This document shows positions 11,691-22,735 of a stretch of 64,000 nucleotides of DNA, piece by piece (within the stretch, counting starts at the first letter, position 1; each line of letters starts with the position of its first letter). The position numbers were made by a program, and so were the translations under genes. Origin of the DNA: Trifolium pratense (lineage: Eukaryota; Streptophyta; Magnoliopsida; Fabales; Fabaceae); NCBI RefSeq assembly GCF_020283565.1, contig NC_060064.1, forward strand, positions 29,036,337 to 29,100,336, written 5' to 3'. The notes below the pieces were generated by a model. The model had not been told where the DNA came from. It saw only the letters and a program-made list of their open reading frames with translations, and searched no databases.

Positions 11691-12062
11691 TCATCTACCC
11701 TAGAGTGGTTTAAGAGAGAAATAGAGTTCATTCCAAGGGAGCAGAAATGCTAAAAAAAAGGCACAAAAAAAAAAACTGCAGATTTTTTTTTTTACGCTAT
11801 GTCTACAATTAGTTCCCGACAACGACGCCAAAAACTTGATACGCTCGCAAGTGCACGAGTATTTCATTGTAACAAAAGTAGTATAGAATCCACATGGACT
11901 AATGAGAGAAAATGTAGAATTTTACTTAAAGGAAATATTAGAATTGAATAATGAAAATTTAGAGAAATGATTATGAAGATTACTTTTTTTGGGTTTTAAT
12001 TATATGGTGATCAAATAAGAAAGTAACGAAAATTAATAAAATTAAAATATAAAACCTCAAGA
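11690..12062 (-). repeat. Direct repeat copy 1: antisense retrotransposon LTR/primer-site fragment
   Basis: About 370 bases are repeated at 12499-12926. Read on minus, the block contains TTTTTGGCGTCGTTGTCGGG, resembling the leader of plant gypsy elements primed by Asp-type tRNA (TGGCGCCGTTGCCGGGG). A LINE fragment lies between the two copies. Confidence 0.6.
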
Positions 12063-12490
12063 CTTAAGAAGCAGCGGCTGGGCAAGAGATTCACTTGACA
12101 AAGTCCGAGGTTTATTTCAGCAGGAATTTGAGCACAGCAGATCAGGAAGATCTCTCAAAAATCATGGGTGTCAGACACGTTCTTGGAACCGGTAACTATC
12201 TTGGTCTTCCTTCTATGATAGGCAGGAAAAAGAAACAAGTATTTGCTTACATAAAGGATAGAGTATGGAAACAGATTAATTCTTGGAGAGGTAGAGCTTT
12301 ATCTAGAGCAGGAAAGGAGGTTATGATCAAATCAGTTCTGCAGGCAATTCCTTCCTACGTGATGAGCGTTTATCTCCTTTCGGATTCTACAATCAAGGAT
12401 ATTGAAAGAATGATGAATTCCTTTTGGTGGGGTGGAGGTGCACATAATAAAGGGATTCGATGGTTAGCATGAGACCGTATGACATACCCG
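12063..12490 (+). pseudogene. L1-type LINE ORF2 fragment (after the RT domain)
   Basis: A continuous frame at 12095-12472 encodes the stretch after the RT palm of plant LINE ORF2: YLGLPSMIGRKKK, INSWRGRALSRAGKEVMIK, AIPSYVMSVYLL, FWWGGG. The next tryptophan position is TGA (12470-12472), after which the LINE match continues briefly (DRMTYPK). Both ends are cut, so it is a dead fragment. Confidence 0.85.
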
Positions 12491-12498
12491 AAAATACC

Positions 12499-12926
12499 CT
12501 AGAGTGGTTTAAGAGAGAAATAGAATCGCACCTTTCCTTGGAGAGTTCATTCCAAGGGAGCAGAAATTTCCCTTTGTCAAAATACCTTCTTTATCCCATG
12601 GCGAGAGCAATAGAAATGTTAAAAAAAAGACACAAAAAAAAAAACTACAGATTTTTTTTTTTACCCTATGTCTACAATTAGTTCCCGACAACGACGCCAA
12701 AAACTTGATACGCTCGCAAGTGCACGAATATTTCATTGTAACAAAAGTAGTATCGAATCCACATGGACTAATGAGAGAAAATGTAGAATTTTACTTAAAG
12801 GAAATATTAGAATTGTATAATGAAAATTTAGAGAAATGATTATGAAGATTACTTTTTTTGGGTTTTAATTATGGTGATCAAATAAGAAAGTAACGAAAAT
12901 TAATAAAATTAAAATATAAAACCTCA
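12499..12926 (-). repeat. Direct repeat copy 2 of the antisense LTR fragment
   Basis: It matches 11690-12062 with small differences and an extra internal segment near 12525-12600. Both contain the same A-run and T-run (near 12635-12662), followed by the CTATGTCTACAATTAGTTCC phrase. Confidence 0.65.
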
Positions 12927-14380
12927 AGGTTATGAATTTCATCAATAACACAAATTCTCAACCCATTTCAAAAATACATTTGTCATGTGAAAATCTTCTT
13001 TTTAAAAACAAGCATCTAGGTGTGCCAATGTTGCGTTGCAACCACCTTTTCTCACAGCAGTTGTCAATTGCCCTGGATGGCTACAACACACGACACCCAC
13101 ACACACCCTAGATGCAGGGGCGTCTCCGAGTTTTAGGAGGCTCTGTTCAAAATATAAAAGTGGTCACTTAATAAAAAAATATAATATTTTTTTAAAAAAA
13201 TTGTTGATTTAAATTGCATATAATATAAAAAAAAAATAAAATCATTCTTATTCTTGTAAACATATAAACTATCAATATTAAACCAATTGCATTAAATCAA
13301 ATGGTACAAGAAATACAAAATAATTATATTTGTATATAACGTCAGAAAGGAACATCCTAATCTAAAATTAAATTTTATGCAAAGATTAAAATGAACTAGA
13401 ACTATATTTACGAGTATAGATAATTAATCTATTGATACTCTTATGATATTTTATGAACATTAAAAATATATAACTATTATTTTAGGGCATAAAAATTAAT
13501 CTATTAATATGCATATGATATTTATAGGTATAAATAATATATAAGTAATATTATAGGACCTCAAAATTTTGATATGAGACCCTCAAAATTTTGAGGCTCG
13601 ATGCCGTCACACATCCCACACATGTGTGCAGGCCGCCTCTGCCTAGACGCCCGGTGAGGGCAATACACCGCTCACAAACTATAGAGGATCGAGATATCGG
13701 TTTCTCCGGTTAGAAGCTCTCCTATACCTTGGGATAAACATAAAAAGTCTACAATTTGTGATATACTGCTAGTAATCATAAAGTGTTAGATTTTATTTTA
13801 TTTTTTTTTATCAAAAACTATAATTTTTCTGTTATTTTTCAATGGATTATTCGGGGACGTGGCAGGGAACGAAAAAGCATTATCCACCATTCTCAGTCTC
13901 ATTGACATCCCTAATTATGTCTGTTAGATTCCTCATAAATGATGATGTTGCTTGCTTAGTGGAAACCAACATTTGCTAACATTATATGGGACAAAATGAT
14001 GAAATGTTAAGCCTATATATTCAATGAGGAACTAAAAGGACAAAATCTTGACATTATAGAGAATAATCCAAAAAAAAATTACAAAGCAAAAAATTAAATT
14101 TGGCTAATATTACAAGAGAGTACATACTATTTAACCATATCTTTACTTATAAAACAAAACTATATCACGTGTTATTCTAATAATAAATGATTAATTTATT
14201 TGGTTCAAATTTTTTTTTGGTCTAATATTTATTTCAATTTTAAATTGGAAAAGTATATTAAACACTCCTTAATCTATATAGTACAAGGAAAATTAAAGTT
14301 AATTCATCTATTAAATTGACTATGATACACTTGTAAAACATTAATTAATTCAGGCTTGCACAATTATTATAGTAAATTAC
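12927..14380. other. Retroelement-derived DNA with a possible inserted MITE
   Basis: 12927-13110 and 13610-13740 read as continuing LTR-like DNA. Between them, 13115-13605 is AT-rich and bordered by GGGGCGTCTCCGAGTTTTAG and CAAAATTTTGAGGCTCGATG, a weak inverted pair. 13750-14380 is NCR 3' flank and AT-rich DNA. No gene was seen. Confidence 0.35.
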
Positions 14381-14681
14381 TACCTCCGTTCCTAATTATA
14401 AGATTTCATTGAAAAATTGCGAAGATTAAGAAAGTAGATTGTGACATTAAATTTGTTGACAATTGATATTGTTTTTACAATTTTATCCTTAAAGAAAGAG
14501 TATGAGTTATTATTTTTCTAAAGTATTTTTTACATATTGTAGAAAAATATGCAATTTAATTAAGGTTATGTTGGTAAAGAAATAATTAATGCCCTTGAAA
14601 ATATGAAATGAGTCTTATATATAAAAAGGGACAAAAAAAAAATAAAAAGAGTCTTATATTAATGAACGGAGGAAGTATTGT
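14381..14681. mobile_element. Stowaway-like MITE
   Basis: The termini CTACCTCCGTTCCTAATTAT and (on the opposite strand) CTTCCTCCGTTCATTAATAT are inverted repeats, flanked by TA on both sides as for Tc1/mariner-type Stowaway elements. About 300 bases, no coding potential. Confidence 0.65.
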
Positions 14682-15141
14682 AATTTTGCAGTGACTTTTA
14701 GTTTTCTATATCTTTTAAAAAGAAACAAAGCATATGAGAATGTTGATAAAAATAAAAGGAAGGAGAAATTTCAATTGAAATTTGAGAAAAACAAAGATTG
14801 TATCAATATTATGACGTAAATATAAAATTATAGGCTCAGAACAAACATAAAAATCAATTTTCAATTTAACTAGAAAAAAATTGGATATGCTTAAATGAAC
14901 ACCACAATGATCATTTCTAGCATCATGATATCTCAAAATTAAGATATAATAATATTTTTTATGCTTTATTTCATTTCACTTGCAACATCTTAAAGTCAAA
15001 AAAGTTAGAAAAGTTATATGAAAATTCATTTATTGGGTGATCATAATAAATAAATAAATAAATAAATAAGAACTCATGGAATATTCTAGTTGTGCTTTTG
15101 TATATTCTTTTGAGTCCGACAATCATAAAATCTTTGGAGCC

Positions 15142-15407
15142 TTAAAATTCTATACAAAAACCTTTACGACATCTCATTTTTTTTATTGAATGGTGTGCGT
15201 GGATTTGGACAATCACGATCGGTTTTACATGGAATTGCAGCTGTAATGTAAAAAGAAAAAAAAAGTTATTAAAATGGAATAAATATTGTGGAAGAAGAAA
15301 ATTTGTAATGGAGATAACAACAGTTTACCACGTGCAATTTTTGTTGAATCAAGAAACAAGGAAAGAATGATTATCATAATATTAATAAATTTGAAAATTT
15401 TATCCAT
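15142..15407 (-). pseudogene. NCR peptide gene with frameshift in exon 2
   Basis: Exon 1 is 15329-15407 (signal peptide MDKIFKFINIMIIILSLFLD...); exon 2 starts at 15240 after a GT..AG phase-1 intron. The first cysteine pair is in frame (CKTDRDC). In the run of eight A at 15184-15177 the frame then shifts, giving a stop at 15166-15164. The second pair (CRKGFC), with its own stop at 15142, lies in the neighbouring frame. The predicted product thus has two cysteines and about 23 mature residues. Signal-peptide changes (D in LFLDST, missing Q-S-Q) suggest relaxed constraint. Alternative: a one-base sequencing error in the homopolymer. Confidence 0.8.
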
Positions 15408-15459
15408 ATTTTCCAATTTTTGCATGTATTAAATAGAATATTATTTTATCACTTTTTGA

Positions 15460-15650
15460 TTTATAAATTAAAGCTCATATTTTTCGTACATCAACTAAAT
15501 AGTTTTTAGTACTTACATAGTTGTAAAAAGACTTATAATTTTTAAATAATTATTAAATGTCTCTTAAGCACAACAAATTGTTAATTTGCTCCTTTAGCAC
15601 CTTATGTAAAGAGGTCAAGTAAAAATTTACAAATCAAAATAATTCATTCT
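15460..15650 (-). promoter_or_regulatory. NCR promoter region of the frameshifted copy
   Basis: A TTTATAAATC-like site near 15460-15470 and the conserved box (plus strand AAAGAGGTCAAGTAAAAATT, from 15608) stand about 55 and 200 bases before the ATG, as in intact copies. Confidence 0.5.
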
Positions 15651-15829
15651 TAAATTTTTAACATAATTTTCACTATTTTATAACCTTTCATGATAGAAAA
15701 GGAAAAATCACAAAATAAAAATAATATTGTTTGTGATACCCTAAACTCCATAGATATAATTGAAGGTGCATGAGATACACAACAAAGTGGAGGGGAGGGG
15801 AGATGTTGAATTGTGTTTATCGATTTTAA

Positions 15830-16378
15830 ATTTTACAACATAAGAGATGCATATTAGTTAATATACATTGTTCTTTATCAAAATACTTAACTGAAGTTAA
15901 TATTGAAGATGAAGATAAACCATAAATAAACACGACTTAATTGACTAAAGGAGAAGGATCTTTTGACACTATTCAAATCATTGCTTTCAATGACTTATAT
16001 ACTGTTGTGATTCTATGAATTTAATCTCTTAGTGCTTCTTTTGTCTTTGACTAAGTTGACTTACAAATAAGTGTTTAAGTTGAAGTACTATAGAAAGATC
16101 ATGAAGCATGAACAAGAGAATGTCCTTGGAACATGATTAAGCTTTTGCTCCTGTCTAATTAAAATACTCAAGAGTACTTTCTCCGCCCCAAATTATAAGG
16201 GAAAAAACAAAAATTACACATTTTAAAAAAAATCACAATTATACAAAAACTTTTTAATTGATGTTTTAAAGATAATTATCTTTAAAACATCTTAATTATC
16301 TTTAACACATCAAATTGATATTTTGCTTCAACAATCTCCCTTTTTTTATGATAAAATTAAAAAGTTTTATATTGTATT
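15830..16378. other. Intergenic, nothing firmly recognised
   Basis: AT-rich. TACTTTCTCCGCCCCAAATT at 16176 resembles one end of a Stowaway-like MITE, without a clear partner. Short ATGTTTTAAAGATAATTATC-type inverted words occur near 16260-16300. Confidence 0.3.
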
Positions 16379-16395
16379 ATACTTTGCTGATTAAT

Positions 16396-17728
16396 TTTTT
16401 TTTTTTTTTGATAAGCAAAAATTGAATTATAAGGAGTACAAGGGGCACTCAACCCTTACAATTCAAATGAAAACCATTAGATGCTATCAATGCAAACTAA
16501 CGGATCGTTACACCAATCAGAAAATACAAAAGAAGTATTAACTCTCAACCGACCTATAAACCAAAACCAAGAAATAAAGATAATTTGATCTATCAAAGCA
16601 TCCAAATTAAACACATCTCCTCGAAACACAATATTATTCCGAGTACGCCATATGCTCCAAGTAGTTGCTAACCAAATGACATGACGAGTTTTAGCAAGTC
16701 TCTTACTCTTCACCAAATCACCAAAAGATATGAAGTGCTTCCACCCTTCCTCAAAGGGGATGAAATCCACAGCCATCCACTTATAAATTTTCTTCCAAAC
16801 TTGAATTGAGACAGAGCAATTAAAAAATAAATGATCTATGTCTTCTTCTTCTCTAAAGCAAAACACGCAACAAAACTCACGTGGATTATTGATAATTCCT
16901 TTTCTTACCAAAGCCATACGGGTCGGAAGTCGTGCTAATAGCAATCTCCATCCAAATATGTTCACTTTAGACGGTACATCGTTCATCCATAAATCTTGCA
17001 GCGCATCCGCCACATTACTATTAATAGTCAAAAATGAATCACGGTTTTGCAAGAAACAATATGTTGATTTTACCGTAAACATACCGGCATGGTTCATGAG
17101 CCATTTTCGATGATCCAAACATTCCTTCTTAGGCCTAATATCTGCTAACAAAATCGACATCTCAGTTGCATCATCCATATCATCTCGCGCTAGCTCCACA
17201 GCCCAATCAAAACTCCAAGTCCAATTATCATCACTCCAAGAACCGAAAGCAGCTATAGGAGCATCAGGTTGCAACGATTTTGCATACAATTGAGGGAATA
17301 AATTCATGAAACTTTCATGACCCAACCATCTTTCTTGCCAAAAACGGATAAGATTGCCGGATCCTAATACATTGCACACGTTGGATTTGAACCAACCTCC
17401 GCTCTCTTCACCTCCTATCCTTAAGATGTCGCGCCACCAAATGGATTGAGCTCTAACATTCTTGTTGACATCCAGAAGAAAATTTTCAGCCATTGACCCA
17501 TATCTATACACCAGTAACTTGCACCACAAAGTGTTATCTTCACTAAGCCCTCTCCATTTCCATTTGCATAGTAAAGCTTGATTGAACAAATCAAGATTCT
17601 TAATACCCAAACCTCCTTTATCTTTTGGGAGACATATAGTATCCCAACTAACCCAACACATCTTGTTGTTGTCCAAGCTCCCACCCCATAAAAACTTTGC
17701 TGATGAAAAATCAAGATTCTTAATACCC
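16396..17728 (-). mobile_element. 5'-truncated L1-type LINE with 17-bp target duplication
   Basis: Read on minus, the element ends in the family 3' UTR (GAATTGTAAGGGTTGAGTGC ... TTTTTGCTTATC) and a poly(A) tail (plus-strand T-run 16396-16409). ATACTTTGCTGATTAAT flanks it at 16379-16395 and 17729-17745. Only the last 1.3 kb remains, which is typical target-primed reverse transcription with early stop. Confidence 0.95.
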
Positions 17729-17730
17729 AT
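16477..17730 (-). pseudogene. LINE ORF2 C-terminal part with RT zinc-binding (zf-RVT) domain
   Basis: 417 codons without a stop. The N-terminal part matches the region after RT (KFLWGGS, CLPKDKGGLGIKNLDLFNQA, KWKWRG). The C-terminal part contains the zf-RVT region: NDVPSKVNIFGWRLLLARLP, CVFCFREEEDIDHLFFNC, then WRTRNNIVFRG and FSDWCNDPLVC before the stop at 16477. The endonuclease and RT catalytic core are absent. The start ATG borrows bases from the target duplication, so it is not a native start. The first eight codons (MGIKNLDF) are a duplicate of an internal stretch. The long open frame suggests a recent insertion. Confidence 0.92.
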
Positions 17731-17745
17731 ACTTTGCTGATTAAT

Positions 17746-18383
17746 GTAATTTTCTCTACCATTTAATTTTATATCTTCTTTTCACAAATTCTCATAATAT
17801 TAATTAAATATCAGGAAACATAGTTCATTAATCAATCTTAATGGAGCTATATATTATGGTAGTTAGGATGATGGAGCTATATATGGTAAGCAACTATGTT
17901 GAAATTACATGAACCTCTTTTTGACTTGATGAAAAATATGCTGCGAATTTCGAATACAGAAACCAACACAGTACCTATATATGGACTATAGTAGAGGAAA
18001 GAAAGTTGAATTGGAAATTATATATGGGACCCGTTGTCTAAAGTTATAAATATTGTATCACTATTATGATATAAATATAAAATTATAAGCTCAGAACTTA
18101 TAACATAAAAACTAATTTTCAACTTAACCAGGAAGAAACTTTGATATATGTGAATTGATACAAGATGATATATCAAAGTTAAGATATATAAGAAGAAACT
18201 GTCGATAATATTTTTTCATGTTTTATTTCATTTCACTTTCATCATCTTAAAGTACAAAACTATCAAGATACGTGAAATTAGAAAAGCTAAAAGAAAATTC
18301 ACTTAATGAGTGATCAAAATAACTAAATAAAAACTTATGAAAAATTCACGTAGTGCATTTGTGTATTCTTTTGGGTTTGACAA
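17746..18383. other. 3' flank of the third NCR cassette
   Basis: No gene. From 18045 the DNA matches the 3' flanks of the NCR genes near 8 and 21 kb (ATTATGATATAAATATAAAATTATAAG..., AAGATATATAAGAAGAAACTG). Confidence 0.5.
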
Positions 18384-18625
18384 TCATATAATCTTTGGAA
18401 CAAATAATAGGGAACGGGAATCACGATCAGTAACACATGGAACGGGAACTGTAATGTAAAAAGAGAAAGAAAAAAAAAGTTACTAAATGGAATAAAATAT
18501 AATGTAAGAAATAAAGATGGAAATTTGAAAAGGAGATAAATTGGTTTACCATGACTTTGTGTTGAAACAAATAATAGGGAAAGAATGATTATCATAACAT
18601 TAACAAACTTGAAAATTTTATCCAT
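18384..18625 (-). pseudogene. NCR peptide gene with deleted second cysteine pair
   Basis: Exon 1 is 18550-18625 (MDKIFKFVNVMIIILSLLFV...) and exon 2 starts at 18448. Exon 1 lacks six bases coding two residues before the splice site. Exon 2 encodes VPVPCVTDRD, but the paralogous second cysteine is replaced by serine, and the frame continues into SRSLLFVPKII before a TGA at 18384. Compared with 21122-21225, about 80 bases carrying the second cysteine pair are missing. They are replaced by a short piece matching exon 1 (ACAAATAATAGGGA) and a piece matching the start of exon 2 (ACGGGAA). With one cysteine it is probably non-functional. Confidence 0.82.
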
Positions 18626-18789
18626 ATTTTCTCCACCTTTGTATGTATTAGATGGAATTTTACACCAACTAGATGAAAATTTTCTTTCTTAAAACGAAAA
18701 AAAAATATTATTTTTTAATAAAAAATACCTCTTTGTGAGAGGAAAAGTTAGAAATACATGTATGAAAATGCATGTAAGTTTTGTCCTTT

Positions 18790-19015
18790 TTTTTATAAAG
18801 AATGTATTATTCTGATTTTATGATTTTCCCTTTACTATCATGAAAGGTTATAGGATAATGGAAAATTAATAAAAAACAAATAAGAATGAAATATTTTCAA
18901 ATTTCATATCAAATTTTCCCTTTTTATAAAGAATGTATTATTCTGATTTTATGATTTTCCCTTTACTATCATGAAAGGTTATAGGATAATGGAAAATATT
19001 TCCCTTTTCCATTCA
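18790..19015 (+). repeat. Duplicated, orphan NCR promoter fragments
   Basis: TATAAAGAATGTATTATTCTGATTTTATGATTTTCCC...CATGAAAGGTTATAGGATAATGG occurs at 18796-18863 and again at 18915-18990. The same sequence lies before the plus-strand NCR exon at 22498 (22240-22305). No NCR exon follows here. Confidence 0.7.
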
Positions 19016-19314
19016 TATCAAATTTTCTTTCCTATCCTACGACGGCCTATAATTTTCAAAATTAATTTTTATATTAGTGTTTTTTGACGTAATTTTTATA
19101 TTAGTTATGAGCAATTTTGTATTTATAATATTATTGAGTCACCTTTACTTTTTAAACAACCTCAAATGCTTTGTTTCCTTTTAAAGAATATGTAAAACTA
19201 AAATTAACTACAAATTTATAATAATTTATTGTAATTATTGTGCAAGTCTTAATTAATATTTTACCATTGTGCTATTGACTAATGCTTGTTTAATATAATT
19301 TTCGAGTTTAAAAC

Positions 19315-19772
19315 ACTACAAGAAAATATGGGACTGGATACGATAGTATTTGTAGCTAATTCGTAGCTAATATTTACTAAAACGGAGTTAGCAAACCGAT
19401 TTGTTGTGAATTTCCTGCGTAGGATGGATTGGATGACAAATCATCTATCAAAATATTTCACTACAACGACGTGAAAACCTTTGTGCACACAATCCTCGAC
19501 AAATTTGAACCATTTTATTGGCAAAACTTGAAGCAATTGAAAATTAAACTAGCGGATTTGGTCTAAGGCACTGTTTAAACAAACCATTCTATCTGCTCTG
19601 TTTCTTAGGCATTAATTTTTTTCACTACAGAGCAGAATTTTTAACTAAGTCATATACCTAGGGAATTTCGTAGATCAATTATTAGACCACATGTCTTCAA
19701 ATATTAGTCAGAGAACAAAGATTAGCCTTAAAGCCTAATCAAGGTCATTCATTAGTTGGTCCTAAGGTCCGA
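19315..19772. other. Possible CACTA-type end and unassigned DNA
   Basis: CACTACAAGAAAATATGGGA at 19315 looks like a plant CACTA (En/Spm) terminus, followed by TAGCTAATTCGTAGCTAATA repeats. No opposite end was found. The rest is unrecognised. Confidence 0.35.
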
Positions 19773-20609
19773 CAGTGGCGGATCCAGGACCCTGGACCAG
19801 GGGTGCAGACAGTTTAGTATACTAAATTTTTTTTTTTTTTTTTTGAAAATTTTTATTATTTAAATAAAAATTGAGAAAGAAAAAATTATTATTAATAACG
19901 TTGATAATAATGACTATTTTACAATTGTTCACATGCGATTTGAATTTTTTTCTTATGTTCTCACTAATGAAAATTGTAGTTTTATAAACTACTTTGACTA
20001 GCTTATGAATAATATATAAAAATCTTATTTATTTGTATAAACTATTTTGCATAAACTCAAAAATAAAACGAACCCTATACAGACAATCTTATGAATAATA
20101 TATAAAAGTTTACTTATTTTACCTAAGTTGTTTTTCATAAACTTAAAAATAAGTCAATTCAAACGGTTGACATTATTTATATTTTTTTTTGTAGATACAT
20201 ATGACATTGTTTATAACCTTGTAAAAAAAATTGTTTATAACTATACAGGCCGTAATTAGAATGAGGCCGTGTAAGAAAAAGCCCATGACAAATGGGTAGG
20301 AAACCATAAACATACAATTTTTATAGAAAAAGTTGTTTGTGGCTGCCGTTGCACTCTGTTCTTCTTCTTCTACTACTTTTTTCATTCTTTATACAACTCT
20401 GTTCCTCTTCGTCTTCTTTCGTTTTTTACTTTGCTTGCATCTTTGTGAGTGCAGATGATCTTCTTTTCTTCTCTTGGTCTCTTGGGTAGGGGTGAATAAT
20501 CAAAATCTCAGGGGGTGTAAATTGCAAAAAAAAATTGATTATATGTGTAATTTTCAGAAGTTCAGGGTGTGTAGCTGCACACCCTCACATAGACGTAGAT
20601 CCGCCCCTG
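19773..20609. mobile_element. hAT-like non-autonomous DNA transposon
   Basis: The ends CAGTGGCGGATCCAGGAC and, inverted, CAGGGGCGGATCTACGTC are terminal inverted repeats. The flanking octamers AGGTCCGA (19765-19772) and TGGTCGGA (20610-20617) match at six of eight positions, consistent with an aged 8-bp target duplication. About 837 bases; no transposase. Confidence 0.75.
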
Positions 20610-20617
20610 TGGTCGGA

Positions 20618-21121
20618 TACCAAGTTTTCAAAAAAAAGGTTAGGTAGAAACTTAATTTTGGTGTTCAAGCAAGGGATTTAAAATTCTCTACAACCTTTAT
20701 AAGTGAACTCATAACCTAAACAAATTCCTTTTAAAGAAATCTCATTACCCAACTTAATATTGTATCATTATTATGACATAAATATAAAATTATAGGCTCA
20801 GAACTTATAACATAAAAATTAATTTTCAACTTAACCAGAAAAAAATTTGATATGTGTGAATGGATACAAGATGATATCTCAAAGTTAAGATATATAAGAA
20901 GAAATTGTCGATAATATTTTTCATGTTTTATTTCATTTCACTTGCATCATCTTAAAGTACAAAACTATCAAGATACGTGAAATTAGAAAAGCTAAAAGAA
21001 AATTCACTCAATGAGTGATCACAATAACTAAATAAGAACTCATGAAAAATTATTCACGTTGTGCATTTGTGTATTCTTTTGGGTTTGACAATCATATAAT
21101 CTTTCGAGCTTTATAATTAGC
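20618..21121. other. 3' flank of the fourth NCR cassette
   Basis: No gene. From 20758 it is nearly the same as 18050-18400 and related to 7320-8110, again showing cassette duplication. Confidence 0.5.
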
Positions 21122-21408
21122 CTATACACAATAACCATTACGACACTTCATTCTTCTAGGAGATTTGCTATTCAAGGAGGGGGTGGAAGTTACACAATCA
21201 CGATCAGTAACACATGGAACGGGAACTATAATTTAAAAAGAGACAGAAAAACAAAGTTACTAAATGGAATAAAATATAATGTAAGAAATAAAAATGGAAA
21301 TTTGAAAAGGAGATAAACTGGTTTACCATAAACCTGACTTTGTGTTGAAACAAATAATAGAGAAAGAATGATTATCATAACATTAACAAACTTGAAAATT
21401 TTATTCAT
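21122..21408 (-). CDS. NCR peptide, two exons, intact
   Basis: Exon 1 is 21327-21408 and exon 2 is 21122-21225, joined by a phase-1 GT..AG intron of 101 bases. Exon 1 encodes MNKIFKFVNVMIIILSLLFV followed by STQSQVYG, a classic hydrophobic signal peptide; paralogues start MDK. Exon 2 encodes VPVPCVTDRDC, a serine/proline-rich loop, RRMKCRNGYCV and a stop. The four cysteines are spaced C-x5-C-x18-C-x4-C. The mature peptide is short (about 34 residues) and basic. The role is inferred from the family: targeting to symbiosomes in nodules. The closest relative in the window is the broken copy at 18384-18625. Confidence 0.88.
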
Positions 21409-21462
21409 ATTTTCTCTACCTTTTGTATGTGTATTACATAGAATTGTAGTTTATCACGTCTT

Positions 21463-21650
21463 GATTTATAAAGTCATTGTTCTCCTTACAACAATTAAAT
21501 AGTTTTTATAGTACTTCAAGAGGTGTGAAAAGACTTCCATTTTTTGTTTACAATTATTAGATGTCTCTTAATTAAGTACAACAATGTGTTGCCCCTTTAA
21601 CACCTTTTGTAAAGAGGTCGTGTAAAATATACAAATTAAAATAATTCATA
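21463..21650 (-). promoter_or_regulatory. NCR promoter: TATA-like site and conserved box
   Basis: Minus-strand TTTATAAATC at 21463-21473 and the box AAAGAGGTCGTGTAAAATAT (plus strand, from 21611) lie at the standard distances before the ATG at 21408. Confidence 0.6.
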
Positions 21651-21659
21651 TTTTTTAAC

Positions 21660-22497
21660 AAATTTTCTTTAGTTTAAAAGCTTTTATGATAGAAAACGGA
21701 AAATCACAAATTAAAAATAATATTGTTTGACATCCTAAAACCCTTAGATATAATTGAAGGTGCATGAAGAAACACAACACAGTACGAAGGGGGTTTAAAT
21801 TGTGTTGATCGACTTTAAAATCTTTTCGTTCTTTCTTTATAACAATTAACAAATAAGAATTAAAACAAAAGTTACTCAAAACCAAAAATACAACTAAAAT
21901 TGAACAATCTTAGTGGAAAATAGTAAATTTTAATTCAATACCCCCCACCATATTGGCTGCATAAAGTGCCTATACAACTTCTCAGCAACGATTTTCAAAA
22001 GTATCTGAATTGAGAGAGGAAAAAGGGTAGATTAGATTACCCTACCAAATTGGTGTGAACCGTTATCTATTATACCTCTTTTCCTAATTGTTTTACTTAA
22101 TTGATTTATGCTTTAACTTTATTTGAATCTTTTGATAAAGAAAACAGAATGTTTTTTATTCGGTTAAGAAAGAAAATATTTTAAAATCGTAGTGAAGAAC
22201 ATAATTTTTTTTTCGTTTTAAGAAAGAACCTAATTTTTTTATAAAGAATGTATTAATCTAATTTAATGATTTTCCCTTTTTTACAATGAAAGGTTATAGG
22301 ATAATGAAAAATTATTAAAAAAATTAATAAAAATGAATTATCTTGATTTGTAAATTTTTATATGACCTTACTAAAGGTGCTAAAGAGGAAAATTAACCCA
22401 TTATTATACGTAAGAGACGTAATTATAAAAAATTTAGGAGGGTAGAAACTATTTAATTGGTGTAAAATTCCATCTAATGCATGCAAAGGGTAGAAAC
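21660..22497. other. Intergenic between head-to-head NCR copies
   Basis: Upstream regions of the minus-strand gene at 21408 and the plus-strand exon at 22498 meet here. 22240-22480 is the plus-oriented NCR upstream sequence (AATGATTTTCCC, TGAAAGGTTATAGGATAATG, ACTAAAGGTGCTAAAGAGG). No other gene. Confidence 0.5.
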
Positions 22498-22572
22498 ATG
22501 GATAAAATTTTCAAGTTTGTTTATGTTACAATAATCCTTATCTTTATTTCTAGTTTCAACACAAATTTGTAA
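22498..22572 (+). pseudogene. Orphan NCR exon 1
   Basis: The ATG at 22498 begins MDKIFKFVYVTIILIFISSF, then the frame departs from the family (missing bases around the VFVST region) and hits TAA at 22570. No acceptor or cysteine exon follows; a SINE lies at 22594. It is a first-exon remnant of the plus-strand NCR type. Confidence 0.75.
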
Positions 22573-22593
22573 GCCCTTTGTTTTTATCTCATT

Positions 22594-22735
22594 GTCAAAA
22601 AAAATAAAATTTGTCAAGTAATCTAATAGCTAAAAATTTCGTCCTTAAGATAAATAAGTGAGATGACATGAGTTCGAATCCAACCCCCTATATATATAAT
22701 GCAATATTATATTAATTGAGTTAAGTTTACGGAAC
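22594..22735 (-). mobile_element. tRNA-derived SINE (antisense)
   Basis: Minus-strand reading gives AAACTTAACTCAATT (A box region), GGTTGGATTCGAACTC (B box GTTCGAANCC type), then CTTATTTATCTTAAGGACGA and an A-rich tail (plus-strand T and A runs near 22595). It sits where intron and exon 2 of the NCR copy at 22498 would be. Confidence 0.65.
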
